A DNA stretch of 64,000 nucleotides. Origin: Diphasiastrum complanatum. Its lineage: Eukaryota; Streptophyta; Lycopodiopsida; Lycopodiales; Lycopodiaceae. Position 1 is the stretch's first letter; every line of letters starts with the position of its first letter. The position numbers were made by a program, and so were the translations under genes. The stretch spans positions 14,085,658 through 14,149,657 of the forward strand of contig CM055102.1 of the NCBI GenBank assembly GCA_029204225.1, given 5' to 3'. This document shows, one piece after another, positions 14,070 through 26,300 of this stretch. The notes under the pieces are model-generated. The model searched no databases. It had not been told where the DNA came from and saw nothing but the letters and a program-made list of their open reading frames with translations.

Positions 14070-17000
14070 TTGCATTGTGGCAGGTGCACCATTATTGTCC
14101 GAGCGCCGAGATTCCACATCACAGCCGGCACTAGTTGGGAGGGCCCGACCATGGAGCAGTAGAGGACGAGAGAGCTACATGTTGAGCAGTAATCCGTGGA
14201 TAATGACCTACAACCCATTAGGAAGTCATGGGCTAGGTATACCTTACAACTTCAAAACCTTTGCACTTACTACTTTCAAGTTTCAACTTTGAACTTTCAA
14301 ATTCCAAATTTGCAAGTCAATTAACAGGAGTCAACTTTCAAATTTCAACTTTATTTGACTCTTTGGTGTTCAGTGCTGAGTGCTCACTTCTCTAGCTGGT
14401 AACCTAGTAGCCTGAGGCCTACAAGTTACTTGATAGTTGAAACTGTTGTCAAATGTTCTAGGTATGGATGCACCATACTATCAGATGGTTGGATCAATGC
14501 AAGGAGGCGCCATATTGTGAATATATTCGTGTCTTCTTGCATGGGCACCATGTTTTTGAGGTCCATTGATACATCGGAGCCAAGCATGGCATTGGATGGC
14601 AGGAGATTGTTTGAGTACGTCTCACAAGCCATTGAGGAGGTTGGAAAAGAAAATTTTGTCCAGGTATGCACTTGCCACTTTCAAGTTTCAACATTGAGCT
14701 TTGAAGTTACATTTTGTGAATTGTGATTATTGTTTTGAACATTGCAATTTGCATTTGCCATTTAGGCATTTACAATTATTTGTGAATTTCGACGTTCGTT
14801 GTGACTTGCTTGAACTTTACGGATTCCGGAATGCTCAATGTTGAATGTTCATGAGTCATGATTCTCGACCTTTGTCGGAATTCCAATGCAAGTTGTCACG
14901 GACAACGCATCCAATTGGGTTGCCATGGGAAAGCTCGTGAATAAGAGGTACCCTTGGATTTTCTGGACTCCATGTGCTGCACACTGCCTTGACCTCCTCT
15001 GGTTGAAGACATTGCAAGATTACCTTGGGTCAAAGAGGTTGTAGACATGGCACGATTCTTGGTGAGATTTGTCACCACGAGACAGAGGGTCTTGAGCATG
15101 TTCAGGTCCCATTCCAGCTTGGATCTCCTGAGGCCTGCCCCCACTAGGTAACCAAGTTCCAACTTGTTTCCAAGTTTTTGATTTGCAATTTGTTTTAGCT
15201 TCAAGTCTCAACTGCCTATGACCAGTTACCGTTCTCATTTCATCCTAGGTTTGCCTATATGTTCCTTGTTTTGGAGCGGAACATAAAAGTGCATGCAAGA
15301 CTAAGGCAAATGGTTGTTTCAAACCATTGGGCAGAGTGGGGCCCATCACGAGAGGCCAAGGCCAAGAGATTTGAGGCGACCGTGGTGGGGACTGCATTTT
15401 GGGATGATGCATGCGCCATTATCATATCCATGCAGCCTATCTATAGTGTGTTGCGCCTTACTGATAGAGAGGGTTGCACTTTAGGCCTTCTCTATGAGTT
15501 TATGGATAGGCTGGGAGAGCAGCTTCAGAGTTACACCAGCATAGCTACTGACAGATATATTACTACGTTGAAAGTTGATTCTTCATTGAACATTCATGAT
15601 TAGTTAATAGTAATGAGTATTTTCAAATTTGATATTCATAATCGAAATCAGGGTTCTTGAGACTTGAATGTTCAAACTTCACTCCTGATTGTTTGCGGGC
15701 TGGAAGAAGTAAGGGGCCTGTTTCTAGACAAGGGGCAGTGGTTCCATCAACCTCTGCATGTCGTGGCTTGCTTGCTTGCTTCATCCACTATGGAGGCAGG
15801 AAGATCAATTCCATGATTGAGAGCTCAAGCAAGGATGGCATTCCTACGTCTCCTCTGTCTATCCTAATCCTAGGGATCAAGATGCACTCATGGATGACTT
15901 GAATTTATTTAGGTATGTAATTTGTATTTACAAGCTACTAGCTAGCAGTCACTACTTGGTAGTTATATATTACTTGCCACTTGGTGCCATCATGAATCAT
16001 AATTCAAATTTCATCTATGTAGTATTATGTACTGAAGTGTTGAATGTTCAGGACCGAGCGCCTCGATTTCGGTTGTGCAGCTGCCATGCAGAGGGAAGGG
16101 CAATTGCACCCTGTTTCATGGTGGATGAAGTATGGGGATGATGTTCCCAGGTTGAACTTGCCATCCGCATCCTCTCACAAGATTGCGTAACAATTGCATG
16201 CAAGATAAATTGGAGTGTGTTCTCTCTAATTCATACGAAGAGGAGAAACACACTTTCTACTGCGCAGCTGGACAGGTTGGTGTATGTGCATGCCAACCTA
16301 CAGCTTTTGAAGAAGCTAAGGGAGATCTGGGAGCCCACACAGGTAATCTGAATTCTGTAGAGTCTACCATGATTTGTCTGGAGTCTGGACTAAGAACCTT
16401 TAGGCTTCAAGTTTCAACGTTAAACGTTTACATTTGCTACCTTTTTCGAAATTGTTTACCAGTACTAAGAATCGAGATCTTGGTTTAATTCCATAGGTTA
16501 ATCCCGATAACATTGATGTGGCATCCAGACTTGCCACCAAGATCACAAGAGGAGAAAGATGTCTATGTTGTACTCCATCGAGAGGCCTTAGCAATTGCAG
16601 GTTGATTTTGATGCCCGATTCCCCGATTCACTGCTTTATAGTAGTACTTTGTAGATATACTAGTTAGTGGATTGTCAATTGTGATTTGTAAGTTAAAAGT
16701 AATGTCGATCCTAAGTCCTAATTCCAACTTCCTTGTGTGCATTACACAGGGCCTACCACTTGAGCTCTACAGCACGTAGGACCAAGAGCGCAGGAGAGGG
16801 TCCGAGCCATCCAGCAGTCTCAGACACCTCTGAGAGTCCCTCTGACTCAGACGAGGAATCCGCCACTGAGGGTGAGGATGAGGATGAGGATGAGTCTGAT
16901 GATGGGGAGGATGACCTTGAGCTTGAGGACATGCCAGTGCCTCCACGACGACAATGTCCGAGGCGGCCAGCTAGAGCCTAGATGGGAGGCCACTCAGTAC

Positions 17001-20000
17001 TCAGCATAGATGATAGTGACATACTCTAGGCTCTAGCATAGTAGTTATACATATGACTCATGGGGCCTCAGGATTGAGCCTTGAGGCCACGCTTGACATT
17101 CTTGTTATTTATGCTTTACTTTAAAGACTAAAGTTTAAACTTTTGACTCTTGAATTGTAACTTGTGATTTGTCAGTGGTCACTGGTCAGTACATACTACA
17201 TTGCATAGTCTATAACTTTACTATTTATAATTTTTGGAAGTTCTTGGATGTTTGAGACTGTGATTTGTTGCGTGCATAGATGATAGAAGTGTGATTGTTG
17301 ACACATTATCGAGTACCTACTACCATGTGGCAATGGGCATGCAAGCCCTCATGAGCTAAACTTCTTTTTCTCTTAGTACTTACAAGTTAGAAGACTCTAA
17401 AGATGATGATGGTTGTGTCTTTGCATACTTCTTGGATGTACCTGTGACTTGAGAATGATTTCTCGAGGGCCATAAGCTTTGTACTGGCAATGGGCATGAA
17501 CATATTCTCGCAACCTAATAACCTATCCATGACAATATCAATAATTGACTGAGGAAAGTGACCATAGTCACCATACACAGTTTCTCCTCTTGAAATTACA
17601 TTCTCTAGAGCAATCTCATGAAATTGGATGTATCTACTTGGTACTAGAATTTCTATGACATGTGTAAGCCCCAAAAACCCTTAAAAACACATTTTCAAAA
17701 AAAAACCCTTAAAAAAATTTCCCATTTCGAACCTGAACCAACTGTTTCAAACGCATTTTGAAACGACCCCATGAAACATTGGGTTGCACAATGTCCTCAA
17801 ACTCATTGTCAAAGAATCTTTGCAGAGGCATAGTACAAAATTGCGACAATATTTAACAATGAAGGCCTCCCACAAAAATTTGTGAAGCAAGCCAATCTCA
17901 AAATCACAATGATAAGGAAGCAAAGCATTCTACGTGCCTGCTTGACAATATGTAACAGTTAAGGCCTCTCACAAAAATTTGTGATGTAAGTAAAGTCAAG
18001 CCAATCTCAAAATCACAATGATAAGAGGGACCAAAGCAAAGGTTCTACACGCCCACTTTTATTAAACTGTAGCGTGCTAAGGCTTTATAATACACATAAT
18101 TCCCAGGTGATACAAATAGGGGGTGGTGGCGAATCACAATTTGAATCGAATCAAAAAAAAAATAGAAGTTTTGCATCGTTTAATGCTTCTTGAGTAAGCG
18201 ACTTCAATAAATTACAAGCATCTGGGGTTAATGGTTCCCAACAGGGGGGAGGGGGGGGGGGGGGGGGGGGGGGGGTGAAATTTGCATACATTATTAACCA
18301 ACTAGTAGTTGTTATATACAAGATATATACAACCTGGCCAAGCCATTTACAGAGCTAAGCTCCTTAGATGAAACACTACAATAGTCCAGATTTGAGCCTG
18401 CACCTTTCCAGTGGCAGTCAACAACTCCACCCATACACCCCATTGCAATGGACGGGTCTTTTTTTTAACTTCCAAATTTCAAAGAAACTTGACAAATTAC
18501 AATAAAGATTTGAACGAATCAATTCAATAGCCAAGGTCTGTGATTCTTTGGAACTATGGTAAAATAAATATATGTTACCTTAGCAACAGATTTAGAGAAG
18601 ATGTCACATCTCGTTCAGGCCCCCTTTGTTTCTTGGTATAGCAAAGTATATGTACTATTATCTTTCGTCATAATACATCAAGGCAATTCTCTCTTGCTCT
18701 CCTTGCTCATAATTGCAAGGTTCTATCTCATAATTTTTGGTGTAAATAAATTTTTAGTTTCGCGTAATAAAGGAATTTCTTAAGTTGGTGCATTTTCATT
18801 TCCATCATATAACAATATCAACATGATCTTTTTTCAGCTTTTGATTAAGAAAGTTTCAAGCAAATACACTAACGTACTTGTGCTCATTATGCTCTCAAAT
18901 ATTGGTAAAATTTACAAGTTGAGGTAGTTAGATCCTGTTGAAAGCCAATGAACTATTCCAAATGTCGACATCCATTGAAATTTATGTACAACATCATATG
19001 ACATCCTACATGGATGAAGACCCAGCCACAATGATATGATACTCTTAAGTACAAAAATTCAGCTCCTCATGGAAATAACACTCGTATTCATGCACAGACA
19101 AAGGAGAGTTGGTTCACAACATTGTAGACTATGAGGATTAGAGACAAAAGTCAAATTGATATATCATGGGACTACTTGATTCATTATGGCTTAGCCTAGA
19201 AGACACGAGTCACAAGATGGTGACGTGAGCGACAATTTGCGTCATATCAACGAGATGGCAAAGAATGGGTGGACTGGCCTTTGTGGGGCTTAGAAGGAAA
19301 GGCTAAAGAGGCGACGGTGTGGAGAGATGTAGTGAGGAAGGTGGCTTGTAACTCCAATGGACTATCGTAAGGATAGAGTTGAAGTAAAGAAGCAAGGAAC
19401 TCATAGTAGATAGGCATATGCAGATGGTCAAATGTGTATTTTGGTGCCCAAGCAACTATGGGTTGAGAGGGCGGCTAGGACAATGCGAGAGTGCCAAGAC
19501 TGAATGAGAGGAAAGAATGATCAGATAAAGTAGTGAAGAAGGTACAAAAATCAGAAATAAGAGGATGGAGGATGGTGACATGAAGTAATCAACGACACTA
19601 TGACCTCCACTATGAGGATGAGAAGTATACCTACCAAAATCCGGCCAACAAGCTAAGCCATTCTAGATAGCTAACTTATGGGCTTCACCCAGCTGGAATA
19701 AGTACTCACCGTATGAGGTAATAGGCCCCACCCAAGTTATTATCAGATATCCTAGTAACTCCCCAGTTCATCACTATCGAGAGCATGAACATGTAGCTAG
19801 TCGGTATCATCATGGAAATTTGACTGTCGTGAGGCTATCTTGGCATTAGAACTTCTAGTGAGACAAATATGTCCTTGCTCTGCAAATTTGACAATATCTA
19901 CGAAAAGATCAGTATAAAATGAGCCAATACCCTCAATAAAAGAAGAGGACGCAACATGCAGCAACAAAAGAGGTCCCTATCCAAACTAATGCCCTTTCAT

Positions 20001-23000
20001 CCATGCGGATCCAAATATAGTGTGCATACTCATCATGCTTGATGAACTCAAAGATTGAGTGAAGAGACTCTCTGTATAGACAAGCAACCCCACCAGAACC
20101 GCATCCATTCACCGATCTAGTCTCTAGCCTATATACCAAATTCTATACCTTGGGAAAGTAGGTAGTCCATCTTTGAGTCTCTATGAAAAGCAACAAATCG
20201 CATCGAGTAATAAAATCAATCACGTCACCAACAGTGGATGAAGAGTCTATACCATGACAATTCCACTCCGATCTGAAGGTGGTGTGGATGGGGCCTTGAG
20301 ATGCTCCCTATCCCAGGGGCCCCAACTCCCTAGCATATGCCAACCGTGATGGGCAGCCAAGGTGGTGACTATTCTTACGATGGTCATTCGAGCTTCATGA
20401 TTAGATGGCGACACCAAATCTGGAAATGCTTCAACGTATGCATCATGCATCGAGCCATCTCCATAAGAGTGTCATTCTTCATTTCGGCAACACCATTTTT
20501 AAGGAGTTGTGATTTGATGTTGGATACCTTTGCTTCAAAGATAAGCACCGAACGTAGTCTTGATCCTCGATCGGTGCGTAGGATCTTCAAAGAGTGCCCA
20601 AATTGAATTTCTATCATTGCTAGAAAATCCTTAAAGTGTTGAAATACTTCAGATTTTGCCTTCATAGGATAAATCCAAGTAAATCTAGAAAGGTCATCAA
20701 TAAAAGTAACAAAGTACTTACACCTTCCGATGGATTCGCGGTCCTCATTGGACCACACCTTCCAATGGATTCGGTCCTCATTGGACCACACACATCACTA
20801 TGAACCAAATCGAACTTGCCACCAACTCGAATAGTTCCATCAAAAGCTTGCCTTTGAAATTCTCAAGTATGCATCCTTCGCATACATGTCCTTCGGGATG
20901 CTCAATATTAGGAATGTCTTCAACCATATTGAATCTCTTCAACATCTTCAAGCTAGCCATGTTGAGATGTCCATACCTAGCATGCCATAATTCAGCCAAC
21001 TCCAAAGAATGTGAACTTGATGCAACAAGACAAGATGATTAAGCCCTTCGCTCATAGGTATCCATAAGGAACAATCCACCACAAAATGTTCCCGATGCAA
21101 TGGTCAAGAGAGATCCCTTTAGGTCTTTGATAAGACATTTGTCTTCTTTAAACTCCACAACCAAGCCTTGGTTCATAATAGTAGAGACCGAAATGAGATT
21201 CTTCTTGATTCTTGGAACATAAAGTACATTGCGAATGTACTTCTCCTCACTATTGGGTAAGATAATGGCGATCACTCCAACACCTTCGATAGGATAAGAG
21301 GTGTTATCAACACCTTGAACTTTGCTTCCATCATGCACTTTCACAAGCTTTGTGAAGACCTCTTTGCGATAAGTCATATGACGTGTGGCACCGCTATCAA
21401 TTACCCATTCAAAAGATGAAAAAACAGCAACTTGTAAAGCTGAAGATGTGTTCTTCTTGGCTGAAAAACCAGCAAGAGATGAAGTGGTAGAAGTCTCACC
21501 TTGAGGCGAGAGTATAAGTGACAAAAGCATAATCATTGTTGAAAAGGTCATCCTTTTCTTCAATTTGTTGCTCCAAAGTAATGATTGCTGCACTTGTATC
21601 GTTACCTCTTTCTTTTTCCTTTGCACACTATGACCACCACTATGAGGGTGACAAGTACATATGCCAGAATCTGGCGAACAAGCTAAGCCATTATAAGTGA
21701 CTAACTCACGGGCCTCACCAAACTGTAATAAGTACTCAACATATGGGGTAATAGGTTTTGAGCTATCTTCGAAAATCTTGGTAACTCCCATCACGTCACT
21801 ATCAAGGCCATGAGGAGCTGGTCGGTAATATCATGGAACTCTAAATGTCGTGAAGTTGTCCTGGTATTAAAACCCTTAGTGAGGAATATGTGCCCACGCT
21901 CTGCGAATCTGACAATATCCAATGAAAGATCAAGGTAAGGTGAGCCAATGACCTCATCAAAAGAGAGAGACTCTAGGGTGCATGCTTACCATGTTTGATG
22001 AACTCAATGATCGGGTAAACAGACTCCCTGTATAAGCAAGCGACCCCTCCAAAGGCACGACCACTAGCTGATCTAGTCTCATGCCTATATATTGAATCCC
22101 ATCTATATCTAGTCCTCGTGAGTCTCCATGGAATGCAGTAAATCTCGTCCATTGATGAAATCAATCAAGTCACCCACTATGGAGGATGAGTGTATACCAT
22201 CGTAGTTCCATTCTCCAATTTCGAGATGGTGTGGATGGGTTCCCAAAGTACTCCCAAACTTGAAGACCCCAAATCTATAAGGAGCACTATCAAGACAGTG
22301 CACTCGTCCATCACGATAAATAGCCCATCTGCCAGACTCTTGGGCCACCTAGAAGGCTTTACGCCTTTCCTAGACCTGAATGCATGTGAGGTCATCATCC
22401 ATGTAAATGGTGGTACCACCTAATTTGGCTCTGCAGCACAAAGCATCTTTACAACTCTCCAAGGAAGTAAAACGAATAATTAGTGTAGTTGCGTCTCTGG
22501 TGGTTCTCCAAGTTGTATCCAATCCATCTATCTTGTCTCCTAACGTGGTGTCGGCAATGGATCATGTGTATTTGGGATCCCTTGAACTCTAATGTTGTGG
22601 GCTTTTTGCTCTCTGGATCTCTCTTCTAAAATAGTGGCTGAAATGACCGAGGATATGGAAGCGCTCGGTTTGGTACCTTTCTTCAAGACGGATGCCAAAG
22701 AGAGGGCCTCTTCTTTTTGCTTCTCAATCTTATTGTCTAATTCACGGATCATTGTGGTAGTAGATTTCGAGGCTGCAACCTGCTTGTTCCCGATTGACTG
22801 CTCTAATGACACAATCTTGGTTTGCAACAAGTTTTTTCATTAATCAAGCTACTGTTTCTTTCAGCTGTGAAATTTCTTGTTCCAAGAATTGGAAATCTAC
22901 CTTGAATTGATCAATATGACAAGAGGAGAAGAGCTCTACGGATTTGATGGGGTGTATGGGATAACATCAGTGGGTGGTATTTCCGTAGAGGAAGAAGAGC

Positions 23001-23314
23001 TAACAACAAAGGTAGAAGAGATGGGGAGTGGAAGAAGCCCAATGGAGGGGACTGTAGAACCTGTAGGAGGCAGGAGGGAGGTAGCAGGGGGAAGGGAGGA
23101 AGCATGGAGGGCAAGCAACACTGCCACATTAGGCAACACTGTTGCTTGCATGGCAGGTAGCAGCGCCGCCAGCTTAGGGTGTTGCCATATCAGGCAGCGT
23201 TGCCGCCTGCGTGGCAGGCAGTGCTACCACATCAACAACGAAGGGAAATGAGATGATGGGGGGCTGGCCGATAGGGCTAGCCCCCTTTTTTTCGCGCCAT
23301 AGCAGAAGGAAAGG

Positions 23315-23352
<38 letters not shown>

Positions 23353-26300
23353 AGAATTATTATTATTAACGTCTTTTGGTACCCAAAGGTACATAAGACA
23401 AAAGAGAGTACAAAACGTGAAGAGCATTGTCCGCATACGGACTTATTTACTAATAAAAAGAAAAGAACTAGTATATCTATCTCTCTATCTCTAGAAAGAA
23501 GTATCAAAGCTTGACCACCAGCTTGTGAGGGTACAATGCAAGAGCTTAACCACCTGCTCTGCGGAGGAGACTAGCTACGAGCGAGCTGGATATAATGAGT
23601 GATCGTAGTAGTGGAATGTGTTGTAGACTGGCGAGAAGCACGTGAAGATCTGGTAATCCTGGATCTAGTAGAAACATGTGAGACTCTCTATGCCTTCGAT
23701 CTCCGAACGGGGACTTCAAAGTCCACAACTGAAATATCCTCTTTGTCTCGCTTCTGAAAGAACCAGGTAATATGAGCCTGATTGTGATCCATATCTGGGA
23801 GCGTAGGTAGAAGTGAAGCTCGTAGAGTATACATCTCTCTCAATAGAAGACCTACACATCTGGGGTCTGGATACTCGAGGAAGGATCTCAATGTGAAAGG
23901 AGTATCTCTGTATAAAAAGTGGTATTGCCCTCTGATCTCATAATATACTAGACAACGACAGATGAAATGAAACTCATCCTCCATCTCTTGAGGAGAGCAA
24001 AGCTAACATATCCTCTGCAATTTGGGAGTGTCTGTGTATCTACCCGTCTCGATAGCAAGCTGGTGGGAAGAGACTCAAAGCTGTCCCATACGGTATCTCA
24101 GACCATAGGATAGTGGCTATGTAAGATATGCTGGAAGGATAGGAATGCCCATAGTATCCAGCTGCAATAGATGTGTGCCGTAGAAATGTATCTTGACCCT
24201 ATCAGGGTCAGGCTGTGACTGCGTATGTAGCTCCGATAAATATGTTGTCTGATATAAGCATGGGTCCCGCTCGGAAGATCAAGTGCAAATAACCCCCAAG
24301 TCTGAAGAAGGGATGAGGGGCTGCCATACCAAGAATGTTGGCTCCCTGTCCAGCAATGGTGCGGAATGAAGTGAGAGCAGCAACAACGTATCTGGAAGTA
24401 TCCAACTCTGATATCCTGTGAAGAAAGGTAATGATCTGGAACATAGCAACGATAACCAGGGAAGGGAAAGCAAACTCCGCTAGTATGATATCATGTGGCA
24501 CCGAGGGCTTAGCCCAAATCATCATGTTGAGCATGAGAATCTGGATACGAGTAAGATCCCTCCATGTATCGCGTGATAGATCAGGGCACCAAGTCTCAAC
24601 AGAGTATAAAACAATTGGGGAGACAGTGGCAAAAAATAGCAAGCATCTGGTAGCAGGGTCCTATACATAATATGTGGAACAGAATCTCTCCATATGAACA
24701 AGAGCAGTATGCCCCTTACAGAATCTGGTGAGGGCTGTTGGTCGAAATGTGAGTAGTGGACCAGAGAAAAGTACTCCCAAATAGGTGTAAGAGGTCACGA
24801 TCTCAATAGGCAGCCCGTCATAATAGAATGTCACATCTCTCATATGTTGTCTATTGGTGTTGAACACCATAATCTTGGTCTTCTTAGTATTAACTGTCAA
24901 TCCCCAAAGCTGACAGAAGCGATGTAAAGCAGAAAGGTGACTCTGTAAACCAGCACATCATCAGCGTATAGGAGAATGGGGATAATAATCTCCGTTAAGG
25001 GACAGCCCTCTCCACCTTCCTCGCGAATAATCCGCTCTAGGTCATCAATATATAGTGCAAAGAGAGTGGGTGATAAGAAACAACCCTGCTTCACTCCAAT
25101 GGTAGCTGAATTTGGTGGGGACCCATTTCAGGCACTCTCAAATGATATTGCTATCTTTTCTCAACCGGGTTACATTTTATTAGCAGGGGATTTCAACGCC
25201 CGCACAAGCTCCAGGCAGACGAAATTTCATGCAGATACTGACTTTCTCCGGCTTCACCCTTTGGATATGGGACTAGAGCGGGTATCACAGGATGTTACAC
25301 ACTTCAGCTACATCTTTTGGGGAGCAAATGATTACTCTTGCGGAGACACTCTCTTGCCATCCTGAATGGCCTCACACAGTGGCCTTCCTCATCAACGTTT
25401 ACACGTTATCCTCATGGTGGAGGACATAGTGTAGTTGACTACTTTATTGGATCACCTGCCTTGATCCCTCACATCACTGATTTCTCCATTACAGCTCCTA
25501 TCATTTTTGATCACTCACTCTTACGCCTCTCACTTGGTCACATAACCCCGTCTTCTAAAGTTCCATACTCCTTTTCCACTCGTAAACGTATCCCTTTTAC
25601 CCACTCTGGACCACTAACTACACCACAACCCTGTCCCAACTACTTACTAACTTCCCTTTCACGGCATCAGTTGACCAACAAGCCACTTTCCTCTCTAAAT
25701 CCCTTTTAATTGCTGCGTCCTCATCTTTCTCCACCAAGACGATACCATCTCTTAGACGTGTTCACAACCGATGGTATGATGCGGAATGCCGCTCTCTTCA
25801 CAAACATGTGGTGTATGCCAAGTTACACTGCCCTGCAATACTCAAACAACGCCTGAAAGAATATCATAGAACCACCAGAACAAAGAAGATAACGTACCTA
25901 CTTTACTTTGCCAAAGGTTGATCGACTCTTTAGATTCCCCATCCTCCTTTTTCTGGAAGCACTTCACCAGACACTCTTCGACATTGGCCCCCATAGCAAC
26001 CGAATCCTGGATCGAATATGCCACGAAACTATATACCATGGACTCTCCTCCGACCTTACTCTCACCACGACCTACCCACTTCGTGCTTTTTACTCCACAC
26101 ATGGTTGAAAACGCCATTACATTAGAAGAATTCGAAAATGTCTACATTTTATTCAGCACTACATACTTTTGCTACAAGTTGTTACCTCAAAAGACTATCA
26201 CAAACTTGTTTGAGCACATTCACTTGAAAGCAGATCCTTCAACAGATCCAACTAGTTCCTTAACTGCATTTTGGGAGTAAGAATACTTACATTTCTTGGT

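Larger units (their letters stand above)
13508..17781 (+). mobile_element. hAT DNA transposon, 4274 bp, with terminal repeats and 8-bp duplication
   Basis: The ends are CAATGTTTCCT at the left and ATGAAACATTG at the right, an 11-bp terminal inverted repeat with one mismatch. It is flanked by GGTTGCAC on both sides. Inside are a degenerate transposase with DUF659 and hAT dimerisation regions and a long compound microsatellite. It lies within intron 7 of the host gene, antisense to it. The TIR-proximal left end also holds a small palindrome around CGAAACGACCCCGTTTCG. Confidence 0.9.

Noticed and set aside
13547-14218. Long frames through the microsatellite in several frames (Ser/Leu/Thr/His repeats)
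   Set aside because: They are produced by GA/GT repeats lacking stops and have no domain.
21039-21794. 251-codon frame as a host gene
   Set aside because: Its first third is LINE endonuclease text and the rest copia protease text, so it is a transposon chimera.
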